From Pseudorhizobium banfieldiae (GTDB lineage Bacteria; Pseudomonadota; Alphaproteobacteria; Rhizobiales; Rhizobiaceae): DNA of 64,000 nt. Shown here piece by piece: positions 1 through 8,437 of the stretch. The notes beneath the pieces were generated by a model, which worked only from the letters and a program-made list of their open reading frames with translations, had not been told where the DNA came from and made no database searches. The position numbers and the translations under genes were made by a program. How positions within the stretch are numbered: position 1 is the first letter of the stretch; every line of letters starts with the position of its first letter. The stretch covers positions 124,001 to 188,000 of the forward strand of contig NZ_FO082821.1 in the NCBI RefSeq assembly GCF_000967425.1, in the 5' to 3' direction.

Positions 1-322
1 CTGGGTCCATTCGACGCTTGACCTGCCCCCTGCTGTATCCAATCTGGAAGCTGCCAATCACGGCGAGGCCGTTTCATTCGAGTTCATTGCCAAGGCAAAT
101 CCGGATTGGCTCCTCGTCCTCGATCGAGCCGAAGCGATTGGCTCTGGTGACCAGGGCGCGGAGGCCACCTTGAACAACGAGCTGGTCGCTCAGACGTCTG
201 CCTGGAAGAAGGGACAGGTCGTCTATCTCCCTGCGGCAGATTTCTATATCGCCGCGGGCGGTATCCAATCCACGAAGCGTGTTCTTGCCGCCATCGCCGA
301 GGCGTTCTCACGCGCGCAATGA
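1..322 (+). CDS. Ferric-siderophore ABC transporter substrate-binding protein, C-terminal part
   Basis: The reading frame is open from base 2 to the TGA at 320-322 and has no start inside the window, so about 106 C-terminal residues are present. It reads as the distal lobe of a periplasmic siderophore-binding protein of the FatB/CeuE type: a segment around 'KANPDWLLVLDR' followed by 'VYLPAADFYIAAGG' and a final helix. This lobe normally helps close over the iron-siderophore complex. The stop overlaps the ATG of the next permease by four bases (ATGA), which supports one translationally coupled operon of binding protein, two permeases and ATPase. The siderophore cannot be named from sequence. 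Confidence 0.8.
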   Translation, partial: WVHSTLDLPPAVSNLEAANHGEAVSFEFIAKANPDWLLVLDRAEAIGSGDQGAEATLNNELVAQTSAWKKGQVVYLPAADFYIAAGGIQSTKRVLAAIAEAFSRAQ

Positions 323-1299
323 GCATCGGCAAAGATCAAGGCGCCTCCTCCCCGTTTCTATTGACGATGGCACTGACGCTGCCCGCTCTCTGTCTGGCGA
401 GTCTCCTTGTAGGGGTGGGCGAGCTTACAGTCGGGCAGATGCTTTCCAACCCTGAGGCCTTGCAGCTTATTATGATCAGTCGTCTGCCCCGGACACTGGC
501 GGCACTGCTTATGGGATCCGGATTGGCGATTGCGGGCGTCATCATGCAGACGCTTGCCCGCAACCGATTCGTGGAGCCCTCGACGGCGGGGACGGCGCAA
601 AGTGCCGAGCTCGGAGTGCTGTTCGTCACTCTGCTATGGCCTTCGGCGAGCCTGTTCTTAAAGAGCTTGATCGCCGTTGGTACGGCACTTGTTGGAACGT
701 CCGTCTTCCTTGCGACGGCCCACCGGCTGCCACCAACCCAGCCGTTTCTCGTTCCGCTGTTTGGCATCGTTTATGGCGGAGTGATTGGCGCAGCGGTTAC
801 CTTCATTGCTTGGCAGACCGACCTTCTTCAGTATCTGTCCGTGTGGACGCAAGGCGACTTCTCGGGCGTTCTTCGCGGCCGCTATGAACTTCTGTGGCTT
901 GGAGCCATCATGGTCGTCGTCGCCTGGCTCATCGCAGACCGGCTGACGATCATGGCATTGGGACGCGACGCCAGCATCGCGCTCGGTGTCGACTATTCTC
1001 GGATGTTGCAACTGGGCCTTGTCATCGTTTCGGTGATCTCGGCGCTGGGCACAGTTATCGTGGGGACAATCCCCTTCGTCGGTCTTGTCGTGCCGAACAT
1101 TGTGTCGCGGATGATGGGCGACAACCTGCGCGGGACGCTACCCATTGTTGCTCTTTGCGGCGCTGTCCTTGTCCTTGGTTGCGACATTCTCGGCAGACTA
1201 ATCCGGTTTCCCTACGAAATTCCGGTGGGTACGGTCGTCGGTTGCGTAGGCGGCATGGTCTTCTTGTGGCTTGTCTGGCGGCGAGCTGCAGATGAGTAA
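319..1299 (+). CDS. Iron-siderophore ABC transporter permease (FecCD family), first subunit
   Basis: A 326-residue, strongly hydrophobic protein with the layout of FecCD/BtuC permeases, which have about ten membrane helices. Family-like segments include 'SRLPRTLAALLMGSGLAIAG' near residue 54 and the 'GTIPFVGLVVPNIVSRMMG' coupling region near residue 250 that contacts the ATPase. It should form the inner-membrane channel together with the next permease. The start is fixed by the ATGA overlap with the upstream binding-protein gene. Gene order (binding protein, permease, permease, ATPase) matches the FatBDCE/CeuEBCD type of importer. Length is normal and nothing is odd. Confidence 0.9.
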   Translation: MSIGKDQGASSPFLLTMALTLPALCLASLLVGVGELTVGQMLSNPEALQLIMISRLPRTLAALLMGSGLAIAGVIMQTLARNRFVEPSTAGTAQSAELGVLFVTLLWPSASLFLKSLIAVGTALVGTSVFLATAHRLPPTQPFLVPLFGIVYGGVIGAAVTFIAWQTDLLQYLSVWTQGDFSGVLRGRYELLWLGAIMVVVAWLIADRLTIMALGRDASIALGVDYSRMLQLGLVIVSVISALGTVIVGTIPFVGLVVPNIVSRMMGDNLRGTLPIVALCGAVLVLGCDILGRLIRFPYEIPVGTVVGCVGGMVFLWLVWRRAADE

Positions 1300-2233
1300 C
1301 CGGCGCGTCATCTATCTCGCGGTTGCGGCTCTTGTTTGTATGAGCGCCTATATGACGATCGGGCTACGAGGAAACATCCCCTTCGTGCTCTCGCTACGAG
1401 CCACCAAGCTGCTTGCCCTGGTTCAGGTTAGCATAGCGATCGGGATCTCAACCGTAGTTTTCCAGACCATCACAGCCAACCGAATCCTGACGCCCTCCAT
1501 CATGGGCCTGGACGCGCTCTACCTGTTCGGACAGATGTTGCTCGTCTTCCTGCTCGGAGGCCTGGGTTATTCGGCCCTTGACGCTCAGATCAAGTTCAGC
1601 GGCGAGGTCCTGTTGCTGATGGCGATGTCGGCGGCTCTCCTGCTTCCCATGCTCAGGCGTCGATTGGACATGGGATTCTTGCTCCTGACGGGGGTCATTC
1701 TGGGCGTCCTCTTTCGCAGCCTGCAGTCTTTGCTGGCTCGACTGGTGGATCCAAACGACTTTGCAGTGGCGCAGGGGGCCAGCTTCGCAAACTTCAATGA
1801 CGTTGAGACTTCGCTGCTTTTCCTGGCGTCATTGATCACGGTTGGCGGCTTCCTCGTTGTGTGGCGGGCAAGACACGTGCTTGACATCGTTGCGCTTGGC
1901 GCCGATGCAGCGATAAGTCTCGGCGTGTCGTGGATACGCACTGTCGCGGGGCTCTTGCTGCTGGTGTCAGCGCTTGCTGCAGTTTCCACCGCGCTGGTTG
2001 GCCCGGTTGCGTTCTTCGGTTTGCTGGTAGTCGCCCTCGCGGAGATCGTCGTCGATACAAGACGGCATGCTGTGCTTCTTCCGGCCGCTGCCTTGACTGC
2101 GGTGGTAGTCCTTGTTGGCGGACAGACCATCTTCCAGCATGGGTTGGGCAATAGCGCCACCCTCGGGATCGTCATTGAATTCGCCGGCGGCATCGTGTTT
2201 CTCATCCTGCTCTTTGTCGGAAGCCGTAGATGA
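1292..2233 (+). CDS. Iron-siderophore ABC transporter permease (FecCD family), second subunit
   Basis: A FecCD-family permease of 313 residues, the partner of the preceding permease in the heterodimeric inner-membrane channel. The ATG at 1292 is preferred to one seven codons upstream because it overlaps the end of the previous gene (TAA at 1297-1299), as in the other junctions of this operon. Visible family features are 'ANRILTPSIMGLDALY' near residue 60 and a late 'VGPVAFFGLLVVALAEIV' segment that corresponds to the ATPase-coupling helices. The stop overlaps the ATPase start (ATGA at 2230-2233). Confidence 0.9.
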   Translation: MSNRRVIYLAVAALVCMSAYMTIGLRGNIPFVLSLRATKLLALVQVSIAIGISTVVFQTITANRILTPSIMGLDALYLFGQMLLVFLLGGLGYSALDAQIKFSGEVLLLMAMSAALLLPMLRRRLDMGFLLLTGVILGVLFRSLQSLLARLVDPNDFAVAQGASFANFNDVETSLLFLASLITVGGFLVVWRARHVLDIVALGADAAISLGVSWIRTVAGLLLLVSALAAVSTALVGPVAFFGLLVVALAEIVVDTRRHAVLLPAAALTAVVVLVGGQTIFQHGLGNSATLGIVIEFAGGIVFLILLFVGSRR

Positions 2234-2988
2234 TCCGTATTGAAAACGTTTCCTTCTCTCGCGGCTCCAAGACGATCCTTCAGGACGTGTCGCTAGACAT
2301 TCCGAAGGGTGGCATAACGGCGCTCGTGGGCGCGAATGGAGCAGGCAAATCAACCCTTCTATCTCTGATCGCCCGGCTGCAGCCCTTGCAGGCCGGACAG
2401 ATCACAGCCGGCGGCTTGCCAGTCCACGCCACACCCAGCAGGGAGCTCGCGAAAGTCATCGCGATCCTCCGGCAAGAGCCGCTCGTAACCAGCCGACTGC
2501 GCGTAAGGGAGCTCGTCAGCTTCGGTCGCTTCCCGCACGGACGGGGCAAGCTGACGAACGAGGATCACGCGTTGGTGGAGCGGGCACTGCAGCAGTTCGA
2601 TTTGACGGATCTGGCGGATCGGTTCCTTGAGACACTATCAGGGGGCCAAAGGCAGCGTGCTCTCGTCGCCATGACAATCGCCCAGGATACTGAATACCTG
2701 CTTCTGGACGAGCCTCTCAACAACCTCGACATGTACTTCGCACGTGAGCTGATGCGCTCTCTCAAGGCTGTCTCCAAAGCACACGGCAAGACTGTCGTCA
2801 TAGTGCTTCATGATGTCAATCAGGCGGCTTCCCATGCAGATCGGATCGTGGCGATGAAAGACGGTCGCGTCGTCGCCAATGCTTCGGCGCGTGAGATCCT
2901 TACCCCGCCGATGCTTTTCGATATCTTCGGGTTTGAGATGGAGGTGGAAACGATCAACGGCACCCCAGTGGTCCTGCACTTTCAGTAG
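2230..2988 (+). CDS. Iron-siderophore ABC transporter ATP-binding protein
   Basis: A 252-residue ABC ATPase that should energise the siderophore importer. The Walker A motif 'GANGAGKST' lies near residue 34, the signature 'LSGGQRQR' near 137, Walker B 'YLLLDEP' near 155, and the H-loop 'VLHD' near 190. The size and gene position match FatE/CeuD/FepC-type subunits. It is the last gene of the four-gene operon. The following 149 bases hold no gene and separate it from a convergent operon on the other strand. Confidence 0.93.
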   Translation: MIRIENVSFSRGSKTILQDVSLDIPKGGITALVGANGAGKSTLLSLIARLQPLQAGQITAGGLPVHATPSRELAKVIAILRQEPLVTSRLRVRELVSFGRFPHGRGKLTNEDHALVERALQQFDLTDLADRFLETLSGGQRQRALVAMTIAQDTEYLLLDEPLNNLDMYFARELMRSLKAVSKAHGKTVVIVLHDVNQAASHADRIVAMKDGRVVANASAREILTPPMLFDIFGFEMEVETINGTPVVLHFQ

Positions 2989-3137
2989 TTGTCTTTGACG
3001 CGTCTTCCGCTGAACGCGGACTGCAAGCGGTTCGCAGGCAGATACTGGATAGACGTCCGAACTCTCCAGCGGATGTTGTTAACTGGGAGCTCCGGGATCG
3101 CAGGTTCACTTCCCCTCAAGACCTTAAATAAACGAGG

Positions 3138-3857
3138 TCAAAAAATGGTCGCCGCAGCGACAGCGACCATGCCGAGGCCAGCAGCAATCTCCAGTCCTCG
3201 CGACACTTTGTCGAGCAGCCTTTTGTTTCGGATGAACAACCGGTCGAAGACCTTTCTGAAGGACACCGCCAGCAGCGCCACGGCACCCAGTGTCAGAGCG
3301 ACGCCCGCCAGCATCAGGACAGCGAACAGCAGTCCCGCGCCTGTTACGCCACGGGCCGCCGCATATGTCATGACGAAGAGGGTGAGCGGACAGGGAATGA
3401 GACCTGCCACGAAGCCGAAGCCCGCGCCGTCGCGGCGCGCGTGACCGTGGGCGGTAGCGCGTGTGCCTCGCCAGATCATCCAGAGGCCGATCAGGCCGAT
3501 GGCACCGCGGCTCATGTGTTCGAGCAGCGGCGAGGAACCCGGTCCCGAGCCGCCGAACATGTAATCGATCACCGGGAGCGACAGGAGAACAATCAGCACC
3601 GAGATGGATATGTGTGTCGCCGCCAGCGTGAAGGCGGTCAGGAGTGCGCTCCACATCCCGCCCGACGAACTTGCGATATAGGTCGCCAGCAGCAGCTTGC
3701 TGTGGCCCGGCATCAGGGCATGGACGGCACCCAGCAGCAGTCCCATGGGAAGGAAGGCCGGAAGCGCTGCCGAGCCGCCTCCGCCCGCCAAGGTGCGAAT
3801 ATGCTCCCCGAAGGTGAGATAGGTCTCCTTCTGGAACTCGAGAATCCAGGTCAGCAT
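3138..3857 (-). CDS. NicO-family nickel/cobalt exporter, second copy
   Basis: A 239-residue membrane protein of the NicO/RcnA superfamily. It shows the paired metal-path motifs 'HALMPGHSK' (helix II type) and 'GLIPCPLTLFVM' (after the cytoplasmic loop), and about six membrane helices. Unlike the neighbouring RcnA it has only a short His-poor loop ('RATAHGHARRDG'). The ATG at 3857 follows the stop of the preceding gene by one base, so it is the last gene of the rcnR-rcnA operon. It probably exports Ni2+/Co2+, perhaps as a partner or a lower-capacity pump. The exact metal is an inference. Confidence 0.82.
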   Translation of the reverse strand: MLTWILEFQKETYLTFGEHIRTLAGGGGSAALPAFLPMGLLLGAVHALMPGHSKLLLATYIASSSGGMWSALLTAFTLAATHISISVLIVLLSLPVIDYMFGGSGPGSSPLLEHMSRGAIGLIGLWMIWRGTRATAHGHARRDGAGFGFVAGLIPCPLTLFVMTYAAARGVTGAGLLFAVLMLAGVALTLGAVALLAVSFRKVFDRLFIRNKRLLDKVSRGLEIAAGLGMVAVAAATIF

Positions 3858-3858
3858 G

Positions 3859-4299
3859 TCAGGCGACCTCGAGCGTTACCCAGGCCAGCACCAGATAGCG
3901 GCCGGCCTTAGCGATGGTGACGAATGCTGCGAAGGTCGGAAGCGGTACCCTCAAGATGCCCGCGACGACGGTGAGCGGGTCGCCGACAATTGGCACCCAG
4001 CTTGCCAGAAGCGACCACTTGCCATAGCGCCGATACCAGCCTTCGGCGCTTTCGAGCTTTTTCGGCGAAACCGGAAACCAGCGGCGGTCGCGATAGCGCT
4101 CGATGCCGCGCCCGAGTGCCCAGTTGACGATGGAACCGAGCACATTGCCGAGGCTCGCGATCCCGATCAGGATGGCAAGCGGATAGCGCTCGGCAAGGAT
4201 CATCATGGCAAGCACGGCCTCCGATTGGGCGGGCAGGATGGTGGCTGCCAGAAATGCCGCGCCGAAGAGGCCGAAATAAGCCGCAAGATCGGCCGTCAC
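3859..4299 (-). CDS. YqaA/DedA-like small membrane protein
   Basis: A 146-residue membrane protein resembling the YqaA branch of the DedA/SNARE-associated superfamily. Seen are an N-terminal hydrophobic pair with 'ILPAQSEAVLAMM', a 'GNVLGSIVNWALGRG' segment, the loop 'WYRRYGKWSLLASWVPIVGD' and a final helix. I chose the GTG at 4299 because it overlaps the RcnA stop (GTGA). A longer frame continues upstream but that part is the shadow of rcnA. The position between two Ni/Co exporters implies a helper role in metal or membrane homeostasis, but no function is proven for this family in such an operon. Confidence 0.75.
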   Translation of the reverse strand: MTADLAAYFGLFGAAFLAATILPAQSEAVLAMMILAERYPLAILIGIASLGNVLGSIVNWALGRGIERYRDRRWFPVSPKKLESAEGWYRRYGKWSLLASWVPIVGDPLTVVAGILRVPLPTFAAFVTIAKAGRYLVLAWVTLEVA

Positions 4300-5549
4300 C
4301 CGTCCACCTGCCCGACGGCAAGCGGTTCGCCGGCGGCCCGCGCGGCCAAGCCCTGCCAGCCGTGGATGCCGATGTAAATGCCGACCGCGATGATCAGCAG
4401 GCTTGAGACATAAGGCGCCCGGCGTGCCAGCGTGCTGAACCACGACCAGCGTTTCGTCGCGTGCCGGACGCTGAGTGCCGCGATCGCCCCGACCGTCACC
4501 AGCGTGATGGCAAGGCCGATGGAGAAGCAGAGCACGAGGATGAAGCCCAGCGTGAATTCCTTGAGCTGCAGGCAGAGCAGCAGGACGGTGATGGCGGCGG
4601 GGCACGGGATCAGGCCGCCGGTCAGGCCGAAGAGGACGATCTGCCAGGTCGTCACCTTCCGGTCGGCGAAGCGGCGGCGGATATCGTTGGCATGGGCCAG
4701 TTCATGCGCATCCTGATAGCCATCGGTCGCGACGTCCAGCCCGCGCAGCTCCTCATGCATATGGTCGTGACCGTCGCCCTCCACGAAGGAGAGGTCGTAG
4801 TCGTGGCTGTGATTGCCGTGCCCGAGGCTGAGGCGCGCCATGAATTCGTGCGGCTCAGGGATTTCGGTCAGGGATTCCAGATAGTCCCCCCGGTCGGCGA
4901 AAGCGAAGACCTGAACGGATCCATCCGGCCGTTCCGTCGTGATCTTCACGTCGTCGGGTTGCCAGACATGGCCCCGCTCGGTCCGCAGGCGAAAGACGGG
5001 CGGCACGCCCGCTTCGAAGATCTCCAGCGCAACGACGCCATGCCCGGTATCGATCCGGCGCACCTCCTCGCCGTGGCCGCGATGCCCATGGCCGTGCCCG
5101 TGGTCATGATCGTGCCCATGCGCGTGATGATGACCTTGAACCCCATGATCGTGCGAACCGTGATGTCCGTCATGCGAGTGCCCGGCGGCGGCCTTTGCCA
5201 TCTTCTGGTCCTGCCGGGTGCGCCAGAGCATCCACAGCGCGATGGCGATGATGATCGCCGCCGAAGCGAGCTGGAAATAGGGTTCCACGGTCTCGGCATC
5301 GACGCCACGCCACAGATAGAGGCCGGCGAAGGCAATGCCCCAGACGACGGCGGTATGCGAGATCGTCGCCGCGATGCCGAGCAGCGCGGCCTGCAAGACC
5401 GTGCCGCGGATGGCCACGATGAAGGCTGCCATCATCGTCTTGGAATGGCCGGGCTCCAGCCCGTGCAGCGCGCCGAGGAGGATCGCGCTGGGGATGAAGA
5501 GCCAGGCATGGGCGGAGCCCTGGCTGAGCAGTTCGGCGAAGCCGGGCAT
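4296..5549 (-). CDS. rcnA: Nickel/cobalt efflux protein RcnA
   Basis: A 417-residue NicO-family exporter. The N-terminal half carries 'GLEPGHSKTMMAAF', a long cytoplasmic loop contains a His/Asp/Gly-rich block around residues 125-170 (repeated HGH, HDH and HHAH), and the C-terminal half carries 'GLIPCPAAITVLLL'. This matches RcnA, which pumps Ni2+ and Co2+ out across the inner membrane. It is longer than E. coli RcnA because of an extra hydrophilic domain after the His loop (about residues 170-270). It lies 10 bases downstream of the RcnR-type repressor gene, so repression by that protein and induction by Ni/Co are likely. Confidence 0.92.
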   Translation of the reverse strand: MPGFAELLSQGSAHAWLFIPSAILLGALHGLEPGHSKTMMAAFIVAIRGTVLQAALLGIAATISHTAVVWGIAFAGLYLWRGVDAETVEPYFQLASAAIIIAIALWMLWRTRQDQKMAKAAAGHSHDGHHGSHDHGVQGHHHAHGHDHDHGHGHGHRGHGEEVRRIDTGHGVVALEIFEAGVPPVFRLRTERGHVWQPDDVKITTERPDGSVQVFAFADRGDYLESLTEIPEPHEFMARLSLGHGNHSHDYDLSFVEGDGHDHMHEELRGLDVATDGYQDAHELAHANDIRRRFADRKVTTWQIVLFGLTGGLIPCPAAITVLLLCLQLKEFTLGFILVLCFSIGLAITLVTVGAIAALSVRHATKRWSWFSTLARRAPYVSSLLIIAVGIYIGIHGWQGLAARAAGEPLAVGQVDG

Positions 5550-5559
5550 GTCGCCCTCC

Positions 5560-5835
5560 TTACAGGTATTTGGTGATCGCCTTGAACTCGTCGATGGACT
5601 TGCGCTGCTCGCGATCGAGCGCGCCGACGGTCTCGTCTAGGCAATGGTCGAGATGATCCTGGATCAGCGTTCGCTTGGCATTCTCGACCGCCTTTTCGAC
5701 GGCGTGAAGCTGCTGGGCGATGTCGAGGCATGGCCTGCCGGCCTCAATCATGGCGATGACGCTCTTGAGGTGTCCTTCGGCGCGTTTCAGCCGCTTGATG
5801 ATGTCGGGATGGGATTCGTGTCGATGTTCTGTCAT
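5560..5835 (-). CDS. rcnR: RcnR/FrmR/CsoR-family metal-responsive repressor
   Basis: A 91-residue all-helical DUF156 repressor. I start at the ATG at 5835, giving 'MTEHRHESHPDIIKRLKR', because the longer frame runs through the operator region. The residues that define RcnR are in place: an early His cluster, one Cys in 'GRPCLDIAQQL', and His in 'DHLDHC'. This His/Cys pattern fits Ni/Co sensing better than the Cys-rich copper sensor CsoR. A formaldehyde-sensing FrmR is excluded mainly by context, since it is the first gene of the Ni/Co export operon. It is divergent from the His-rich protein gene at 5917. Confidence 0.87.
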   Translation of the reverse strand: MTEHRHESHPDIIKRLKRAEGHLKSVIAMIEAGRPCLDIAQQLHAVEKAVENAKRTLIQDHLDHCLDETVGALDREQRKSIDEFKAITKYL

Positions 5836-5846
5836 AATGTAATTCC

Positions 5847-5865
5847 TATCCCCCTGGAGAGGATA
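5847..5865. promoter_or_regulatory. Candidate RcnR operator in the divergent promoter region
   Basis: The 19 bases TATCCCCCTGGAGAGGATA form TATCC/GGATA arms around a C-rich then purine-rich centre. This resembles CsoR/RcnR operators, which have short AT-containing arms flanking G/C tracts. It lies 12 bases upstream of the rcnR ATG and 51 bases upstream of the divergent gene at 5917, so one repressor could control both directions. Confidence 0.5.
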
Positions 5866-5916
5866 TTTCAATGCGGATTCTTGTCTCCGCCGGGGTTTGC
5901 GTCTATCAGGAGCAAC

Positions 5917-6300
5917 ATGCGGTTTCACACGAGATCACGATTCGGGACCAGGATAATGGCCGTGCTGGCAGGCTTTGCCATGCTCGTATTCGCGTCCATG
6001 CCGGCCGGAACGCATTCGCTGAGCCAACACGCGCCGGCAGTCGTCGTCGCAAACGATGCCCATTCCCATGATCACGGCGATCATTCGCACGATGACGATC
6101 TGGAGTTCGCCCTTAACGCCGCCGATGCGCCGGATCACCATCACGCCGATCACACGCACGAAAAGGCGGGTCTGGTCGCGGTGGCGGGTGACATGTTGCG
6201 CAACGCCCTGGAGGCGGACTATGCGCTCGTCGATGGATACCTCGACGGGGGCCTTCCATTCGGCATCGACCGGCCCCCGCGCTCCGTAAACCGCGCCTGA
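5917..6300 (+). CDS. Secreted His-rich protein of the Ni/Co locus
   Basis: A 127-residue protein starting at the ATG at 5917, which has AGGAG six bases upstream. The N-terminus has basic residues and a hydrophobic stretch ('IMAVLAGFAMLVFASMPAG') typical of a signal peptide. The mature part has two His/Asp clusters ('HSHDHGDHSHDDD' and 'DHHHADHTHEK') likely to bind divalent metal in the periplasm. I recognise no named family. It is divergent from rcnR and upstream of the hupE-like gene, so a periplasmic nickel/cobalt buffer is a reasonable inference. Confidence 0.7.
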   Translation: MRFHTRSRFGTRIMAVLAGFAMLVFASMPAGTHSLSQHAPAVVVANDAHSHDHGDHSHDDDLEFALNAADAPDHHHADHTHEKAGLVAVAGDMLRNALEADYALVDGYLDGGLPFGIDRPPRSVNRA

Positions 6301-6348
6301 TCCACGCCGCATCCCGCGGCCGGTTCACCTCGTTTACGGAAAACACTC

Positions 6349-7080
6349 ATGACTACACCACTCCGCGGAGGTGTGTCGCACGGCCAGTCCGTCCGGCACA
6401 CGCTTCTTTATGCGGCGCTTGTCGCGCTCTCGCTTCTGCTTCTCGCGGGCACGGCAGCAGCCCACGCCGTCGCCGAAGGCGACAAGGGCTACATCCAGGA
6501 AATCACGGGCATCCACCTGATCCCGTTCGTCTATCTCGGCGCCAAACACATGGTCACCGGCTACGACCACCTGCTCTTCCTGTTCGGCGTGATCTTCTTC
6601 CTCTACAGGCTGAAGCACATCGCCATCTATGTCAGCCTCTTCGCCATCGGCCATTCGACGACGATGTTGCTCGGCGTCTATTATGGCTGGAATGTCAGCG
6701 CCTATCTGATCGATGCCGTCATCGGGCTCTCGGTCGTCTACAAGGCACTCGACAACCTTGGCGCCTTCCAGCGCTGGCTGGGCTTCCAGCCGAACACCAG
6801 GCTGGCGACGCTGATCTTCGGCTTTTTCCATGGTCTCGGCCTCGCAACCAAGATCCTGGAATACGACATTGCAGAAGACGGGCTCGTTCCCAACCTTCTC
6901 GCCTTCAATGTCGGCGTCGAACTCGGCCAGCTTATCGCGCTCGCCGTCATCCTCATTGCCATGAGCTACTGGCGCAAGACCTCCGGTTTCCTGCGCCATG
7001 CCTACACCGCCAACGTCCTGATGATGACCGCGGGCTGGCTGCTCGTCGGCTATCAGCTCACCGGCTATTTCGTCTCCTGA
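6349..7080 (+). CDS. HupE/UreJ-like membrane protein
   Basis: A 243-residue protein with a signal-like first helix ending 'GTAAAHA' and about six further membrane helices. It carries the HupE/UreJ-2 type motif 'GYDHLLFLFGVIFF' near residue 72, then 'FAIGHSTTMLLGVYYG' and 'IFGFFHGLGLATKIL'. HupE/UreJ proteins carry Ni2+ or related metals across the inner membrane. Here it lies in a run with a His-rich secreted protein and next to an rcnA operon, so Ni/Co handling is supported by both family and context. Direction of transport cannot be read from sequence. Confidence 0.82.
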   Translation: MTTPLRGGVSHGQSVRHTLLYAALVALSLLLLAGTAAAHAVAEGDKGYIQEITGIHLIPFVYLGAKHMVTGYDHLLFLFGVIFFLYRLKHIAIYVSLFAIGHSTTMLLGVYYGWNVSAYLIDAVIGLSVVYKALDNLGAFQRWLGFQPNTRLATLIFGFFHGLGLATKILEYDIAEDGLVPNLLAFNVGVELGQLIALAVILIAMSYWRKTSGFLRHAYTANVLMMTAGWLLVGYQLTGYFVS

Positions 7081-7099
7081 TCCAACAAGGACAATTCAA

Positions 7100-7771
7100 A
7101 TGTTTAATTCACAAGCTCCCAATCCCGATGACCTGCCGACCTCCGCGCAACTCGTCAAGTCGACGGTCATTTCCGTCGTCGCCGCTGCCGCGCTTCTCGT
7201 CACCGTCGTAATGCCGTCCGAATACGGCATCGATCCGACCGGCCTCGGCTCCACGTTGGGGCTGACCGAGATGGGCGAGATCAAGACCCAGCTTTCGGAC
7301 GAGGCCGAGCGTGATCGTCAGATCGACCAGAACCAGCCCGCCTCGCTGGATCAGGGGGCGGGATCCGCGACGGGCACGGCACCTGTCGAGGGATCGAGCC
7401 TTCTCGATCGCATCATCCGCGAGTTCGGCGTCTCGTCCGCCCATGCGCAGGAGGCACCGCGGCAGGACGAAATGTCCATCACCTTGCAGCCCGGCGAGGG
7501 TGCCGAGATCAAGCTCGTCATGATCAAGGGGGCCAAGGCAAACTATGCCTGGACGGCCAACGGCTCGAAGGTGAACTTCGACACCCATGGCGATGGCGGC
7601 GGCGAGAGCATCTCCTATGAAAAGGGTCGCGGCGTCGCCGAGGACTCGGGCGTTCTGGAAGCTGCCTTCGACGGCAACCATGGCTGGTTCTGGCGCAATC
7701 GCACCGGCGATCCGGTCACGGTGACGCTGAAGACCGATGGCGCCTATTCCGACATCAAGCGCATGATGTAA
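7100..7771 (+). CDS. Transmembrane-anchored periplasmic protein of the HupE locus
   Basis: A 223-residue protein with AAGGA before its ATG and a single hydrophobic helix at about residues 22-42 ('STVISVVAAAALLVTVVM'). A polar linker ends near 'SSAHAQEAPRQDE', and a C-terminal domain carries 'EGAEIKLVMIKGAKANYAW' and 'DGNHGWFWRNRTGDPVTVTL'. The end resembles small beta-sandwich domains, with aromatic and His residues that might bind metal. I recognise it only as a companion of hupE-type genes. It follows hupE by 19 bases and is followed by a strong hairpin. Confidence 0.65.
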   Translation: MFNSQAPNPDDLPTSAQLVKSTVISVVAAAALLVTVVMPSEYGIDPTGLGSTLGLTEMGEIKTQLSDEAERDRQIDQNQPASLDQGAGSATGTAPVEGSSLLDRIIREFGVSSAHAQEAPRQDEMSITLQPGEGAEIKLVMIKGAKANYAWTANGSKVNFDTHGDGGGESISYEKGRGVAEDSGVLEAAFDGNHGWFWRNRTGDPVTVTLKTDGAYSDIKRMM

Positions 7772-7778
7772 CAATCGA

Positions 7779-7811
7779 GGCCGGCGGATGCTGTTCCGCC
7801 GGCCCTTCCTT
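7779..7811 (+). terminator. GC-rich terminator-like hairpin
   Basis: A perfect 9-bp stem (GGCCGGCGG at 7779-7787 with CCGCCGGCC at 7796-7804) around an 8-base loop, followed by CTTCCTT. It lies just after the anchored-protein gene and before the Crp/Fnr gene. The T tract is weak, so termination may be partial. Confidence 0.55.
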
Positions 7812-7834
7812 ACGTCCAAACAGGAGATTTCAAG

Positions 7835-8437
7835 GTGCGCGTCAGGCCTGAGGATTGCAGGGCCATCGGCCTGTTCGAAAGCATCGCGGGAGAAATCCTT
7901 GCCGAGCGCGACCTCCTGATGAACGCCATCGAACTGCGGCATCTCAACGCCGGGGAGGCCCTGTTTTCGCAGGACGAAGCCCACCCCTTCATCTATGTGG
8001 TGCGGCAGGGCCTGCTGAAGCTGACCTACCTCAACGCGCATGGCGACGAATGGACAAAGTCGCTGGTCGCTGAAGGGCAGTTTTTCGCGAGCCTCTCGGC
8101 GCTGCGCTCGGGCCAGGCGAGTTTTTCCGTCTGCGCGATCGAGGCCTGCGTGCTGGAAAGGATGCCGTTCCGGGTCGTCGAACAACTGGCGGATCGCGAT
8201 CTGGCCTGGTCGCGCATGGTGCGCAATGCGCTGATGATCTTTGCCGAGCGCAAGGAACGCCGTGAGCGCCAGTTCCTGACGATGTCCGCAGAAACCCGCT
8301 ACAGGCTGCTGCTCGACGAGGAGCCGCATCTGGCGGCCCGCGTGCCGCAAAAGGATCTGGCTTCCTATCTCGGCATCACGCCGGTCGGCCTGAGCCGTAT
8401 CGCGCGCCGTGTCCGGGCCGGCGTGCGCGAGACTTAA
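7835..8437 (+). CDS. Crp/Fnr-family transcriptional regulator
   Basis: A 200-residue regulator starting with GTG at 7835, preceded by AGGAG at 7821-7825. The N-terminal cyclic-nucleotide-type beta-barrel includes '[20 protein letters not shown]', a dimer helix follows, and a compact C-terminal helix-turn-helix ends '(K)[20 protein letters not shown]'. I see no Cys cluster for an iron-sulfur centre, so an oxygen-sensing FNR role is unlikely. A perfect palindrome with Fnr/FixK-like geometry (8434-8447) lies at its 3' end, before the methyltransferase-iorAB genes. Control of those genes by this regulator is an inference. Confidence 0.85.
   Translation: MRVRPEDCRAIGLFESIAGEILAERDLLMNAIELRHLNAGEALFSQDEAHPFIYVVRQGLLKLTYLNAHGDEWTKSLVAEGQFFASLSALRSGQASFSVCAIEACVLERMPFRVVEQLADRDLAWSRMVRNALMIFAERKERRERQFLTMSAETRYRLLLDEEPHLAARVPQKDLASYLGITPVGLSRIARRVRAGVRET

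Noticed and set aside
3124..3146. Terminator GACCT/AGGTC followed by A6 between the siderophore and Ni/Co operons
   Set aside because: The stem is short. On the minus strand the T run precedes the stem, and it lies inside the 3' end of the exporter gene, so it does not fit a terminator for either operon.
3859..4605. Long N-terminal extension of the YqaA-like protein
   Set aside because: The first 100 residues overlap rcnA in another register and look like shadow sequence. The GTG at 4299 in the GTGA overlap is the sensible start.
4461..5576. 371-codon plus-strand frame opposite rcnA
   Set aside because: Complement of the His/Asp-rich rcnA coding sequence. Composition is typical of an antisense frame and no motif is seen.
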